From Acidobacteriota bacterium (GTDB lineage Bacteria > Acidobacteriota > Terriglobia > Terriglobales > Acidobacteriaceae): a stretch of DNA of 64,000 nucleotides. Under the pieces are notes generated by a model, which was given only the letters and a program-made list of their open reading frames with translations, did not search any database and had not been told where the DNA came from. A program made the translations under genes and the position numbers. Positions 35,917-44,745 of this stretch are shown one piece after another; within the stretch, counting starts at the first letter, position 1; every line of letters starts with the position of its first letter. Location of the stretch: the NCBI GenBank assembly GCA_013289875.1, contig JABCZC010000009.1, forward strand, positions 1-64,000. Direction: 5' to 3'.

Positions 35917-37272
35917 ATGCCCACACCCGGCGCGCGACAATCTACACTATCCGCCTTCCGCGCCCCACTCACCATATTCTGGACCGGCCTCCTTATCCGC
36001 GTCCTCTACATCACCATCGCGCACACCTACCGCTTCAGCCCTTTTGAAGACCACTTCACCTTCGGCTACGAGATGGCTCGCGTCGCACGCGCCCTGGTCA
36101 CCGGCTATGGCTATGCCGACCCCTTCAGCGGACACACCGGCCCCACCTCCTGGGTGCCCCCACTCTATCCGCTGCTCATCGCCGCCGTCTTCAAGCTCAC
36201 CGGCGTCTACGCGCCGCTCTCCGCCTGGATTCTCCTCACCCTCAACAGCGTCTTCTCCGCAGCCACCGCGCTCGCCGTCTATGAAATCGCAGCGCGCTGT
36301 TACAACCGTAAAGTCGCCCTCTGGTCCGCGTGGATCTGGGCGCTCTATCCCGCGGCCATGCAATACGCCACACGCTGGGTGTGGGAAACATCGCTCACCA
36401 CCTTCCTCTTCACCGCCGTGCTCGTCCTGGCCCTGCGCATGCGCGCTGTCGGCGAAGCCGCTCCCGAACCCAAACGGCAAACCACCAGCCAATGGCTGCT
36501 CTTCGCGCTGCTCTGGGCGCTCATCGCGCTCTCCAACTCCACGCTGCTCCTCTTTCTCCCTGTCTGCGGCATCTGGCTCATCGACTCGAACAAACTGGGT
36601 GCCCCACCTTCGCGGGGCAAAGCGGAGCTAAAGTGGGTTCCTAGATCCGTGTACCTCGTCCGCGCTATCCTCGCCGCCATCCTCTTCCTCGCCTGCATCG
36701 CACCCTGGATCTACCGTAACTGGATCGCCCTGCACGCCTTCATCCCCATGCGCTCGAACCTCGGCGCAGAGCTCTATGCCGGAAACGGCCCCGGCTCCTA
36801 TGGATTTCGCTATGGAGCGCTCATCGGCCTGCCCGAGCAGGACGCGCAGCATCGCCTCTACGTCCGGCTCGGCGAGATCGCCTACGTCAAACAGCGCGGC
36901 GAGTTGGCCAAGGCCTGGATTCGCGCCCATCCCGAACGCTTCATCACCCTCTCGCTCAAACGCTTCTATTTCTTCTGGGCCAGCGTCCCGCATCCCTCGG
37001 ACAAGCACTGGCTCCTCGACTTCGTGCGGCAGGTGAACTACTGTCTGCCCTCAATCACCGGCATCCTTGGCCTTGTTCTCTCGCTTAGACAACGAATCCC
37101 AGCCTCAGGCCTCTTCACCTGGGCATTTGTGCTTCTCCCGGTTACGTATTACTTCGTCACCGTGGAAGCCCGCTTCCGCCATCCACTCGAACCGCTGATC
37201 GTCATCTTCTCTGTATATCTCTTCCAATCGGCAACGTCACACCCTCGCGCAAAAACATTGTTGTCATCCTGA
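35917..37272 (+). CDS. ArnT/PMT-like membrane glycosyltransferase (copy 1)
   Basis: A 451-residue polytopic membrane protein like the GT39/ArnT-type glycosyltransferases that use polyprenyl-phosphate sugars on the periplasmic side. It shows about ten hydrophobic segments. Between the first two lies an acidic loop (FSPFEDHFTFGYEMARVARAL) in the place of the catalytic Asp/Glu of this fold, followed by GPTSWVPPLYPLLIAAVF. Copy 2 follows directly and is similar throughout. A palindromic repeat is embedded in frame at 36597-36648, coding for GAPPSRGKAELKWVPRS. The stop codon falls in a second kind of repeat at 37261. The sugar and acceptor are unknown. Confidence 0.82.
   Translation: MPTPGARQSTLSAFRAPLTIFWTGLLIRVLYITIAHTYRFSPFEDHFTFGYEMARVARALVTGYGYADPFSGHTGPTSWVPPLYPLLIAAVFKLTGVYAPLSAWILLTLNSVFSAATALAVYEIAARCYNRKVALWSAWIWALYPAAMQYATRWVWETSLTTFLFTAVLVLALRMRAVGEAAPEPKRQTTSQWLLFALLWALIALSNSTLLLFLPVCGIWLIDSNKLGAPPSRGKAELKWVPRSVYLVRAILAAILFLACIAPWIYRNWIALHAFIPMRSNLGAELYAGNGPGSYGFRYGALIGLPEQDAQHRLYVRLGEIAYVKQRGELAKAWIRAHPERFITLSLKRFYFFWASVPHPSDKHWLLDFVRQVNYCLPSITGILGLVLSLRQRIPASGLFTWAFVLLPVTYYFVTVEARFRHPLEPLIVIFSVYLFQSATSHPRAKTLLSS
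36597..36648. repeat. in-frame palindromic repeat, copy 1
   Basis: A 52-base element with arms CCCACCTT (36603-36610) and AAAGTGGG (36630-36637; one mismatch from the perfect complement). It lies wholly inside the coding frame of the first GT39-type gene. The same element, better conserved, is at the matching position of the second gene. It looks like a REP-like element that became coding. Confidence 0.75.
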
Positions 37273-37326
37273 GTGGAGTTTGACGCGCTTCTTGCGTCAA
37301 ACGCAGTCGAAGGACATGCTTTTTTC
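37261..37326. repeat. interspersed GTCATCCTGAG repeat with hairpin
   Basis: This element starts GTCATCCTGAG, contains a perfect 8-bp inverted repeat TTTGACGC / GCGTCAAA (37279-37286 and 37294-37301), then CAGTCGAAGGACATGC and a T run. From memory, elements with this beginning and end are scattered in Acidobacteria genomes. It fills most of the gap between the two GT39-type genes and provides the stop codon of the first. Confidence 0.65.
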
Positions 37327-37368
37327 CAGCCTCGCCCGGCCTCGACTCCACCTCAGCTAAACTGACCT

Positions 37369-38742
37369 TTGCCTGCTTCTAAAACCATTCCGCCCGATCC
37401 CGCCTCGAAACATTTTCGCGCCCCCTGGCTCATTTTCTGGACGGCCTTCATCCTCCGCGTCCTCACCATCACCCTCGCCCACACCTACCGCATCCGCCCC
37501 TTTCAAGATCACTTCCAGTTCGGCTGGGAGATGGGCCGCATCGCGCGTTCTCTCATCGGCGGCTACGGCTACGCCGACCCCTTCGTTGGCCACACTGGAC
37601 CCACCGCCTGGGTCCCGCCGCTTTACCCCCTGCTCATGGCCGCGGTCTTCAAGCTCTTCGGCGTCTATACGGCAATGTCCGCGTGGGTCCTGCTGACCAT
37701 CAACAGCGTCTTCTCCGCCGCCATCGCCCCGGCCGTCTATGAAATCGCCGCCCGCTGCTACAACCGCACGGTGGCGATATGGTCGGCGTGGCTCTGGGCG
37801 CTGTATCCGGCTGCGATGCAGTACGCCGTGCACTGGGTGTGGGAGATGTCTCTCACCACTCTGCTCTTCACCTGGACACTCATGCTGGCGCTGCGCATGC
37901 GCGGCATCGGCGAACCCGCCCCCGAGCAAAATCCGGCCAACACTCGGCGGTGGCTGGGGTTCGGAGTTTTGTGGGGTCTCATCTCCCTTTCAAATGCGAC
38001 CCTGCTCCTCTTTCTCCCCATTTGCGGTATCTGGATCTTCATCGCGCCCCCGAGCGAGCCGGGTGCCCCACCTTCGCGGAGCGAAGCGAAGCTAAGGTGG
38101 GTTTCCAGATCCTTGCATCTCGCCCGTGCCGCTGTCACCGGTCTTCTCTTCTTCGCGTTTCTCTTTCCCTGGATCTGGCGGAACTGGACCGTCTTCCACG
38201 CCTTCATCCCGATTCGCTCCAACCTGGGAGCGGAGATGTACGCGGGCAGCGGGCCCGGATCAAACGGCTTCGCCTTCATCGCGACCCTTCCTCTGGTCGA
38301 GCGCGATCCCGAGACCCTGGCCTATAAGTCTCTGGGCGAGATCGCCTATGTGAAGCAGCAGGGTGAGAAAGCGAAGGCCTACGTCGCCGCGCACCGGTGG
38401 CACTACGCCCGCATCTCTCTCAAGCGTTTTTACTTTTTCTGGGTCGGCGTACCGCACCCGGCCGAGAGCTCTCCGTGGGGCGAGTACTTCCGCGAGCTGA
38501 ACTATTGTTTTCTGAGTATCACCGGCTGCCTCGGCCTCGCCTTGTCTCTAAAAAACCGCGTGCCCGCCGCGGGACTATTTGCCTGGGCCTTCCTGCTCTT
38601 GCCACTCACCTACTACTTCATCACCGTCCAGGCCCGCTTTCGACACCCGCTCGAACCACTCATCGCTATCCTTACGGTCTATCTCTTCCAATCGGCCCGC
38701 CCCAGCCGCCCTTCATCCGCTTCTGCGCGTCCCACGCCTTGA
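37369..38742 (+). CDS. ArnT/PMT-like membrane glycosyltransferase (copy 2)
   Basis: A 457-residue polytopic membrane protein, a tandem paralogue of the previous gene. Shared landmarks include FQDHFQFGWEMGRIARSL, GYGYADPF, GHTGPTAWVPPLYPLL, EIAARCYNR, IRSNLGAEMYAG and the C-terminal RFRHPLEPLI. A palindromic repeat is embedded at the same place as in copy 1 (38061-38112, coding for GAPPSRSEAKLRWVSRS). The only start that gives the full N-terminus is a TTG at 37369; no internal Met occurs before the first acidic loop. The last 71 bases overlap the 3' end of the convergent GT2 gene. The two copies may glycosylate different acceptors or use different donors. Confidence 0.82.
   Translation: MPASKTIPPDPASKHFRAPWLIFWTAFILRVLTITLAHTYRIRPFQDHFQFGWEMGRIARSLIGGYGYADPFVGHTGPTAWVPPLYPLLMAAVFKLFGVYTAMSAWVLLTINSVFSAAIAPAVYEIAARCYNRTVAIWSAWLWALYPAAMQYAVHWVWEMSLTTLLFTWTLMLALRMRGIGEPAPEQNPANTRRWLGFGVLWGLISLSNATLLLFLPICGIWIFIAPPSEPGAPPSRSEAKLRWVSRSLHLARAAVTGLLFFAFLFPWIWRNWTVFHAFIPIRSNLGAEMYAGSGPGSNGFAFIATLPLVERDPETLAYKSLGEIAYVKQQGEKAKAYVAAHRWHYARISLKRFYFFWVGVPHPAESSPWGEYFRELNYCFLSITGCLGLALSLKNRVPAAGLFAWAFLLLPLTYYFITVQARFRHPLEPLIAILTVYLFQSARPSRPSSASARPTP
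38061..38112. repeat. in-frame palindromic repeat, copy 2
   Basis: A 52-base element of the same length as copy 1, with perfect 8-bp arms CCCACCTT (38067-38074) and AAGGTGGG (38094-38101). It lies in frame in the second GT39-type gene. Since both paralogues carry it at the same site, insertion probably came before the duplication. Confidence 0.78.
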
Positions 38743-39478
38743 CATATTTCCAGTGGATATACACCGAGTGATTCAGGTGGTACACCAGCCCTTCCAGTCC
38801 ATCGAGAAATCCCAGCCGAAAGAAGTAATTCTTAACAAACGTCGCGACAGGATTCACCACCGCCAGCCACAGCATCGCCGCCGGCGACCTGGCCTTCCGC
38901 TTGTTCACCAGCGCATAAACATTCTCTGAGCTGTAGTCGTTCATGTGGCTCAGGTAAAGCTCAAAGCTGGGATAAGCGTAGTGAATCAGGTCGCGCCTCA
39001 GCTTCCCCTTCGGCCCGTCGAACTGCGGAGTCCCGTGCGGGCCCACGTTCGTCTCCATCTGCGCGCTGCCCCGGCGCCACAGCCGCAGTTTGTGGTCGGG
39101 ATAGAACCCTCCATGCCGGATCCATCGCGTCATGAAAAGGTTTAGCCGCGGAACCCAGTAGGCTTCGTATTCCGGATTCTCGATCGTTTGCCGAATTTCC
39201 TCCGCCAGCTCCGGACTCACCAGCTCATCCGCGTCCAGCAGCAGAATCCAGTCGCTCGTACACTTGCCGATGGCAATCGCCTTCTGCTCGGGATGCCCAC
39301 GAAAATCTCGATTGAACGAATGCTTCGCCCCGAACGACTTCGCGATCTCCGGCGTCCGGTCCACCGACCCCGAGTCGACGATGACGATCTCATCTGCCCA
39401 CTTTACCGCTTCCAGCGTCCTGGGCAGATTCTTCTCCTCGTTCGTAGCGATCATCGCCACCGAGAGCGTTACTGGCAT
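38672..39478 (-). CDS. glycosyltransferase family 2 (LPS-core WaaE-like)
   Basis: A 268-residue GT-A fold glycosyltransferase of family 2. It begins with LSVAMIATNEEKNLPRTLEA and ADEIVIVDSGSVDRT. The metal/nucleotide motif is ILLLDADE at about residue 90, and FYPDHKLRLWRRG follows. The pattern matches the LPS-core beta-glucosyltransferase branch (WaaE/KdtX-like), and the C-terminal amphipathic segment could touch the membrane. I use the ATG at 39478; the track GTG at 39496 is possible. It converges on the second GT39-type gene with a 71-base overlap. The neighbours suggest a small cell-surface glycan locus. Confidence 0.87.
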   Translation of the reverse strand: MPVTLSVAMIATNEEKNLPRTLEAVKWADEIVIVDSGSVDRTPEIAKSFGAKHSFNRDFRGHPEQKAIAIGKCTSDWILLLDADELVSPELAEEIRQTIENPEYEAYWVPRLNLFMTRWIRHGGFYPDHKLRLWRRGSAQMETNVGPHGTPQFDGPKGKLRRDLIHYAYPSFELYLSHMNDYSSENVYALVNKRKARSPAAMLWLAVVNPVATFVKNYFFRLGFLDGLEGLVYHLNHSVYIHWKYVKAWDAQKRMKGGWGGPIGRDRP

Positions 39479-39588
39479 GCTTACTGTAGACCTCACTTCC
39501 TAACATCTACTTTGCCATGCCTCAAACGCAACCTGCCGAAACCTCAGTCCACTTCGACGAATGAAAGATCTGATGGGGGAGGGGTACC

Positions 39589-41544
39589 TCACCCGCGCGC
39601 AAACACTACTACTCCGTTGGCCGGAATCACCACGTTCGCCGATGTCCCGAAGCCATGCATGGGAGGTCCTGACGCCCACACGCCTCCTCCATTGCCCGCC
39701 ACCTGGGGATTTACCCAGTTGTCGTAGACATCGCTGTTGAAGACTTCCGTCCAGAATCCGCCTGAAGGAAAGCCGATCTGGTAGCCCCACCAGGTTGAGT
39801 CCGAAAGCGTCCCCACGACGATCACGTCATACCCCGAGTCCAGCCAGCGATGGTAGGCGATCACCCGGTTCTGGTCGTGGACATGAAATGGATTCACGTT
39901 GTCGCCGCGGATCGCGGGCTGGTTCCACCGCAACCGGATCAGGTCCTGAGTGAAGCGCAGATGGTTGACCATGGCTTGGTCAGCCCCATCCACGCCGGCC
40001 CACCAGATCAGGTTGGGAGATGTGGGGTCCCAGTTCCACTGCTTGTCTTCAAGAAACTCCTGCCCCATGAAGATGTGAGGTATCCCCGGAGCAGTCATCA
40101 GCAGCCCCGTCGCAAACCGCGAACGGCTCCGCGCATACCAGGAGCGCGAGTTCGAACCGTCGGACAGAGCGGGAATACGGGGCTCTCGCCCGATTGCCAC
40201 CAGGTCGTGGTTCTCCACGCAGGGAACCGCCATCCAGCCGTGGCCGAGACCCTGCGGATAGAGATTGCCGGCGATCGAATCGAAGTCGACGTTAGCCCAC
40301 CCACCCTGCGAGGCCTGTGCGATCGCGTTGCGGACGGCGGTTCGCAGCCCGTCAGCTTGCGCCACATCAAAGCCAGTCCCGCCCCAGCTCGTCGGCGTCA
40401 GGATCTGTGATGTCGTCCGAAAATAATCGGGATTATCGCCCTCCCAGTATTCGGCGTTCAAGATCAGCCGAGGCTTGAGATAGTGAACCGTGTTCGTGAA
40501 ATTGCAGCAAAAGCTCCAACCCGAATCCTGGTTCATCGCCAGAAGATCGCTGATCTCGTCGCAGCGAAATCCGTCGGCGTGGAACTCCTGAATGTAGTGG
40601 CTGGCGTTATTGATGAGGAACTGGCTCACCGCCTCATTCCACAGGGCAAACGACAGCCCTCCAGCGGTCGATTGATCGGTAAAGTACAAGCTCTGATTCG
40701 GATTGTAGGGATCGTCGGCGCGATCGGCGAAGTAGATACTGTCGTCGTCGCCTTCAAACCCGCCCGCGTGGTTGTACACCAGGTCGAAGGTCACGGCGAT
40801 GCCGTAGAGGTGGCACAGATCCACCATCGCTTTCAGCTGCGCCGGTCCCGTGCTGATGTCGTTGAACGATAAGGGTGAACATCCTTTGTTCCCCAGCATC
40901 CGATTGATATTCCCGAGGTATCCATTGAGAGCGTTCGGATCAGTCACAACGAAGGGAAAATCCGGCGAGAAGAGGTCGGCGCCCTTATAGCCCATCGAGA
41001 CATCGGACTCCATTTCGTCCACGGGTAGGGGTTGCAGCACGTTGATGCCGAGCGCCTGCAGATACTCGATCTTCCCGATGACATCAAGGAAGGTGGAGGC
41101 TTTCCCCGGCGCACTCGGTGCATATGTCCCGATATGCAGCTGGTAGATGATCATGTCCGAGAAGTTGGGTGTGACGAACTGTGCGTCGTGCCACGGATAG
41201 GCGTCACTGGAACGGATCAGGCAGCAGCAGATCGGGAACGGCTGGTCGGTCGCCATCTCTCGCGCATAGGGATCGCGCTTGTAGCCGCTTGAGCCACTGC
41301 CTACAACCCAGTAATGATAGGGGTCGCTATCCTTCGCGTCAGCAATGAATCCCGTCCAGTACCCGTTGCCATCCTTGGCCATGAGCAAATCGTCGGTCTG
41401 GCCGGATTGCCACGTTCCTCCGAAGGAACCGTTGACATAGACGGCACTCGCTCGCGGCGCCCACAAGCGGAAGGTGGCGCCGCCGCCGTCCACGAGATTT
41501 GCTCCCATCGGAGTCGTAGGAAGGATATTCGCCTGAGAAAGCAT
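39589..41544 (-). CDS. GH13 alpha-glucan enzyme, branching-enzyme-like
   Basis: A 651-residue GH13 protein resembling 1,4-alpha-glucan branching enzymes or isoamylase-like enzymes. An N-terminal CBM48-like domain (about residues 10-105; GATFRLWAPRASAVYVNGSF) precedes the (beta/alpha)8 domain. The catalytic residues are seen as FHADGFRCDE (nucleophile Asp329), LILNAEYWEG (acid/base Glu365) and CVENHD (Asp447). A C-terminal all-beta domain follows. No signal peptide is visible, so it is probably cytoplasmic. An ideal CAGGAGGT site precedes the ATG. It is not beside glgA, glgC or treS genes, so its role in glycogen or maltodextrin metabolism is open. CCC (106-108) and CC (346-347) cysteine runs are unusual. 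Confidence 0.87.
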   Translation of the reverse strand: MLSQANILPTTPMGANLVDGGGATFRLWAPRASAVYVNGSFGGTWQSGQTDDLLMAKDGNGYWTGFIADAKDSDPYHYWVVGSGSSGYKRDPYAREMATDQPFPICCCLIRSSDAYPWHDAQFVTPNFSDMIIYQLHIGTYAPSAPGKASTFLDVIGKIEYLQALGINVLQPLPVDEMESDVSMGYKGADLFSPDFPFVVTDPNALNGYLGNINRMLGNKGCSPLSFNDISTGPAQLKAMVDLCHLYGIAVTFDLVYNHAGGFEGDDDSIYFADRADDPYNPNQSLYFTDQSTAGGLSFALWNEAVSQFLINNASHYIQEFHADGFRCDEISDLLAMNQDSGWSFCCNFTNTVHYLKPRLILNAEYWEGDNPDYFRTTSQILTPTSWGGTGFDVAQADGLRTAVRNAIAQASQGGWANVDFDSIAGNLYPQGLGHGWMAVPCVENHDLVAIGREPRIPALSDGSNSRSWYARSRSRFATGLLMTAPGIPHIFMGQEFLEDKQWNWDPTSPNLIWWAGVDGADQAMVNHLRFTQDLIRLRWNQPAIRGDNVNPFHVHDQNRVIAYHRWLDSGYDVIVVGTLSDSTWWGYQIGFPSGGFWTEVFNSDVYDNWVNPQVAGNGGGVWASGPPMHGFGTSANVVIPANGVVVFARG

Positions 41545-41721
41545 TATGACCTCCTGAATAACTGATATCTGAATCTGAATTGGGATGAAATCGAAAGCTG
41601 GAACAGCGACGCAGTGGGTTGAGAGTAGCCTACCTCAGATTTGCGCACTGTCTGATGAAATGTCGAAATTCTCAACCGAGTCCTCAGGCCGGTTGGCGTG
41701 AAATCATGGCAGAATAGCGCG

Positions 41722-42573
41722 ATGGCAAGCATCCAGCCCCCACCCATCCCGGACTTTCTGTACGGTACCGCATGGAAGGAAGAACGCACCGCAACTCTGA
41801 CCGAGCTTGCCATTGGCATGGGATTTCGGGGCATCGACACAGCCAATCAGCGACGGCATTACTTCGAGGCCGGAGTTGGCCAGGGGCTTGCCACTGCCTA
41901 TCGCACAGGAGTGGCACGCCGCGGGGATCTCTTTCTGCAGACGAAATTCACGTATCAACGCGGTCAGGACCAACGGTTGCCTTACGATCCTGCGGCCCGC
42001 GTCTCCCTTCAGGTTGCTCAGTCGATGACCAGTTCGCTCGAACATCTGGGGACAGACTACGTCGACAGCTACATATTGCATGGACCCTCCTCCAGCTTCG
42101 AGTGGACAAATGCGGACGCGGAGGTCTGGGAGGCGATAAGAGACGAGCGCGATGCCGGCCGTACCCGTCTCATCGGCGTAAGTAATGTTTCACTCCGACA
42201 TCTTGAACAGATGGCGCGCATCCACAACGAAGCTCCTGCATTCGTGCAAAACCGCTGCTTCGCCCGCCTTGGCTGGGATCGCGACGTGCGCATCTTCTGC
42301 CAAAAGCGAAAGATCGTCTATCAGGGATTCTCATTGCTGACTGCGAACCTGGAGGTGCTGCACCATCCAGTGATCGCCGGCATCGCCTCGCACTCTGACG
42401 TTACTCCGGCGCAGGTGGTATTCGCTTTCGCTCGCGCGGTCGGGATGTTGCCAATGACCGGGACCTCCAATGCCGATCACATGACCCAGGACCTGGCCAG
42501 TCGCGACTTGGTCCTCTCGCCGGACACGGTGAGGAAGATTGAGTTCCTGAGTGCCAACGGGCAAGACGCATGA
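41722..42573 (+). CDS. aldo/keto reductase
   Basis: A 283-residue NADPH-dependent oxidoreductase of the aldo-keto reductase superfamily. The catalytic tetrad is readable as Asp in GIDTANQ, Tyr in RRHYFEAGVG, Lys in LQTKFTY and His in YILHGPSS. Cofactor-binding segments IGVSNVS and the C-terminal MTGTSNADHMTQD are present. The ATG at 41722 gives the family start (PPIPDFLYGTAWKEE); the track GTG at 41698 adds eight unrelated residues. The substrate is unknown. It is divergent from the GH13 gene and about 100 bases before the serine hydrolase. Confidence 0.9.
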   Translation: MASIQPPPIPDFLYGTAWKEERTATLTELAIGMGFRGIDTANQRRHYFEAGVGQGLATAYRTGVARRGDLFLQTKFTYQRGQDQRLPYDPAARVSLQVAQSMTSSLEHLGTDYVDSYILHGPSSSFEWTNADAEVWEAIRDERDAGRTRLIGVSNVSLRHLEQMARIHNEAPAFVQNRCFARLGWDRDVRIFCQKRKIVYQGFSLLTANLEVLHHPVIAGIASHSDVTPAQVVFAFARAVGMLPMTGTSNADHMTQDLASRDLVLSPDTVRKIEFLSANGQDA

Positions 42574-42678
42574 CTGGCGATTTGACGGTGATTGCTAGAA
42601 TAATCCGACTCTCGATTTGTAACCTGGATGATTAACCGGGTGATTCGGCGATCCTCATCTTCCGCATCGGAGAACTGC

Positions 42679-44673
42679 ATGCACCCTTTTCGCGTAGCAG
42701 CGTTTTCTATGGCCTTCGTTTTTTTTCAGTTCGCCCAGGCGCAGGCACCTCAACAAATCGTTCCGTCTTCTCCGACTGCGCCGGCTCAGTCGATGGATGA
42801 CAAGACGCCTCAGGCGATTCCGTCGTCTAGGCATGCGCTCGAATCCCTCGATCTGGAAGCCTTCTTTGACGGAATCGTTCCTCTGCAGATGGAGCGCTCC
42901 GACATCGCGGGCGCGTCCGTGCTGGTTATGAAAGATGGACAGCTCCTGCTGCAGAAAGGTTACGGATACTCCGATGAAAAGAAAAAGACTGCAGTGGATC
43001 CGGTAACCACGATCTTTCGCCTGGCATCGATCTCTAAGCTCTTCACATGGGTCTCCGTGATGCAGCTTCAGGAACAGGGTAAGCTCGACCTCGATACCGA
43101 TGTGAATCGCTATCTGGACTTCCAGATACGGCCCGCATTTGGCAAGCCGATTACCCTGCGCAACCTGATGACGCACACGGGCGGCTTCGAAGAGGAGAGC
43201 CGGGACATCATAATTACGAATCCGAAGCAGGTCGTTTCGCTGCGCGATTTTCTGATTGCCAATCAGCCCATGCGCTTGTTTCCTCCCGGTAAGATACCGG
43301 GATATTCGAACTATGGGGTGGGCCTCGCGAGCTATATCGTTCAGAGGGTAAGTCAGGAACCGTTTGAGCAATATGTAGAAGAGCATATCTTCGCGCCACT
43401 GGGCATGACACACTCGACGTTTTATCAGCCGCCACCGAAGGCGCTGGCGAGCTTGCCGTCGGAAGGGTACCGCGGCGATACGGAGAAACCGCCGGTGGGA
43501 TTCGAGATTTTCAACCCTGTGGGCGCGGGTGGACTGTCGTCGACCGCTACCGACATGGGACGGTTTGGGCTCGCGCTGCTCAACGGCGGCGAGTTGGATG
43601 GAAGCCGCATCTTGAAGCCGGAGACATTGGCGGCGATGTGGACTCCGCAGTTTCGCGCCAGCGATCAGATGCCGGCGCAGTGCATGGGCTTTTACCAGAC
43701 CTGGCGCAACAATCTGCGCTGGATCGGCCACGAAGGCGACCTAATTGCGTTTCACAGCCTCTTCTTCGTTGAGCCGAAAGAGAAGCTTGTGCTCTTCGTC
43801 TCCTACAACTCCGCCGGCGGTGGTAACAAGCCGCGACCCGAGATCATCGATATGTTTTCGGATCGCTACTATCCGAGCGACAGGAAGCAGGCCTTTATCA
43901 GCCTGCCTCGCAAGGAGGTCGCCGCCATCGAAGGAACCTATCAGTCAACACGACGTTCGGAGAGCACCCGACTGGCTTCCGGCAATCTCTTCGAACAGCG
44001 CAGTGCGACGGTCGATAAAGATGGCATCCTTCACATTGAGGACGTCAAGGATCTGCGCGGGCATCCGATCAAGTGGAAGCCGATCGGCAAGGACCTCTGG
44101 CAGGAGGTCGATGGGCAGCAGCGGCTGTTCGCTATCCGCGATGACCAGGGAAAAGTCGTCCGGCTCGCTATTGATTTCCCGGGAATACAGGCGGAGCGCG
44201 TGCCATGGTACGAGAATGGCAGACTGCTGCTGAGTGCCGTCGGAGGCAGTCTGGCTATACTGGCGGCGGTCGTACTGGCCTCTTTGGCGCGTACCGGTAT
44301 GAGGATGTTTCTACGCAAACGCCCACGTCCCGCGCCACAACCCGGGACCCGCTGGCTGCCCTTCATATCCAAGCTGGCCGCGTGGATCTGGGTATCGCTT
44401 CTCTCGACGATCTTTATCTTCTTCGCAATGGCCGGCGACGACCTGAACCCGCCGACGCCAGCGTGGGATAAATATTCTTACCTCATCAACGGAGTCACGG
44501 CGCTGGCGCTGTTCATAAGCCTGTTTGCGATTGTTTCAGGAATTCGCATATGGCGCCGGACTGAACTAAGAAAGATCACGAAGGTAAAGTTCTCGCTCGT
44601 GGCCCTGGCATGCCTGATCCTGAGCTGGTTTGCAATCCAATGGCATGTGATTGGACCGGTGACGCGGCTCTGA
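42679..44673 (+). CDS. serine hydrolase (class C beta-lactamase fold) with C-terminal membrane segments
   Basis: A 664-residue exported serine hydrolase of the beta-lactamase/penicillin-binding-protein-like family (PF00144). After a signal peptide (VAAFSMAFVFFQFAQAQ) comes the catalytic domain, with the nucleophile in ASISKLF (Ser117, SxxK) and the YxN motif in GYSNYGVG. A beta-rich middle domain follows (about 420-510). Four hydrophobic segments lie near the C-terminus, between about residues 515 and 660. Such proteins are usually peptidases or esterases acting on D-amino-acid peptides, not true beta-lactamases. The ATG at 42679 has a CGGAGA site upstream and the signal peptide; the track start at 42628 is rejected. 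Confidence 0.87.
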   Translation: MHPFRVAAFSMAFVFFQFAQAQAPQQIVPSSPTAPAQSMDDKTPQAIPSSRHALESLDLEAFFDGIVPLQMERSDIAGASVLVMKDGQLLLQKGYGYSDEKKKTAVDPVTTIFRLASISKLFTWVSVMQLQEQGKLDLDTDVNRYLDFQIRPAFGKPITLRNLMTHTGGFEEESRDIIITNPKQVVSLRDFLIANQPMRLFPPGKIPGYSNYGVGLASYIVQRVSQEPFEQYVEEHIFAPLGMTHSTFYQPPPKALASLPSEGYRGDTEKPPVGFEIFNPVGAGGLSSTATDMGRFGLALLNGGELDGSRILKPETLAAMWTPQFRASDQMPAQCMGFYQTWRNNLRWIGHEGDLIAFHSLFFVEPKEKLVLFVSYNSAGGGNKPRPEIIDMFSDRYYPSDRKQAFISLPRKEVAAIEGTYQSTRRSESTRLASGNLFEQRSATVDKDGILHIEDVKDLRGHPIKWKPIGKDLWQEVDGQQRLFAIRDDQGKVVRLAIDFPGIQAERVPWYENGRLLLSAVGGSLAILAAVVLASLARTGMRMFLRKRPRPAPQPGTRWLPFISKLAAWIWVSLLSTIFIFFAMAGDDLNPPTPAWDKYSYLINGVTALALFISLFAIVSGIRIWRRTELRKITKVKFSLVALACLILSWFAIQWHVIGPVTRL

Positions 44674-44745
44674 GCTGGCAGTTAAAGAAACACGAAGACA
44701 CAGATGGACTTTTTCAATCGGTCGGGTAGCCCGACGGGAGCGAGC

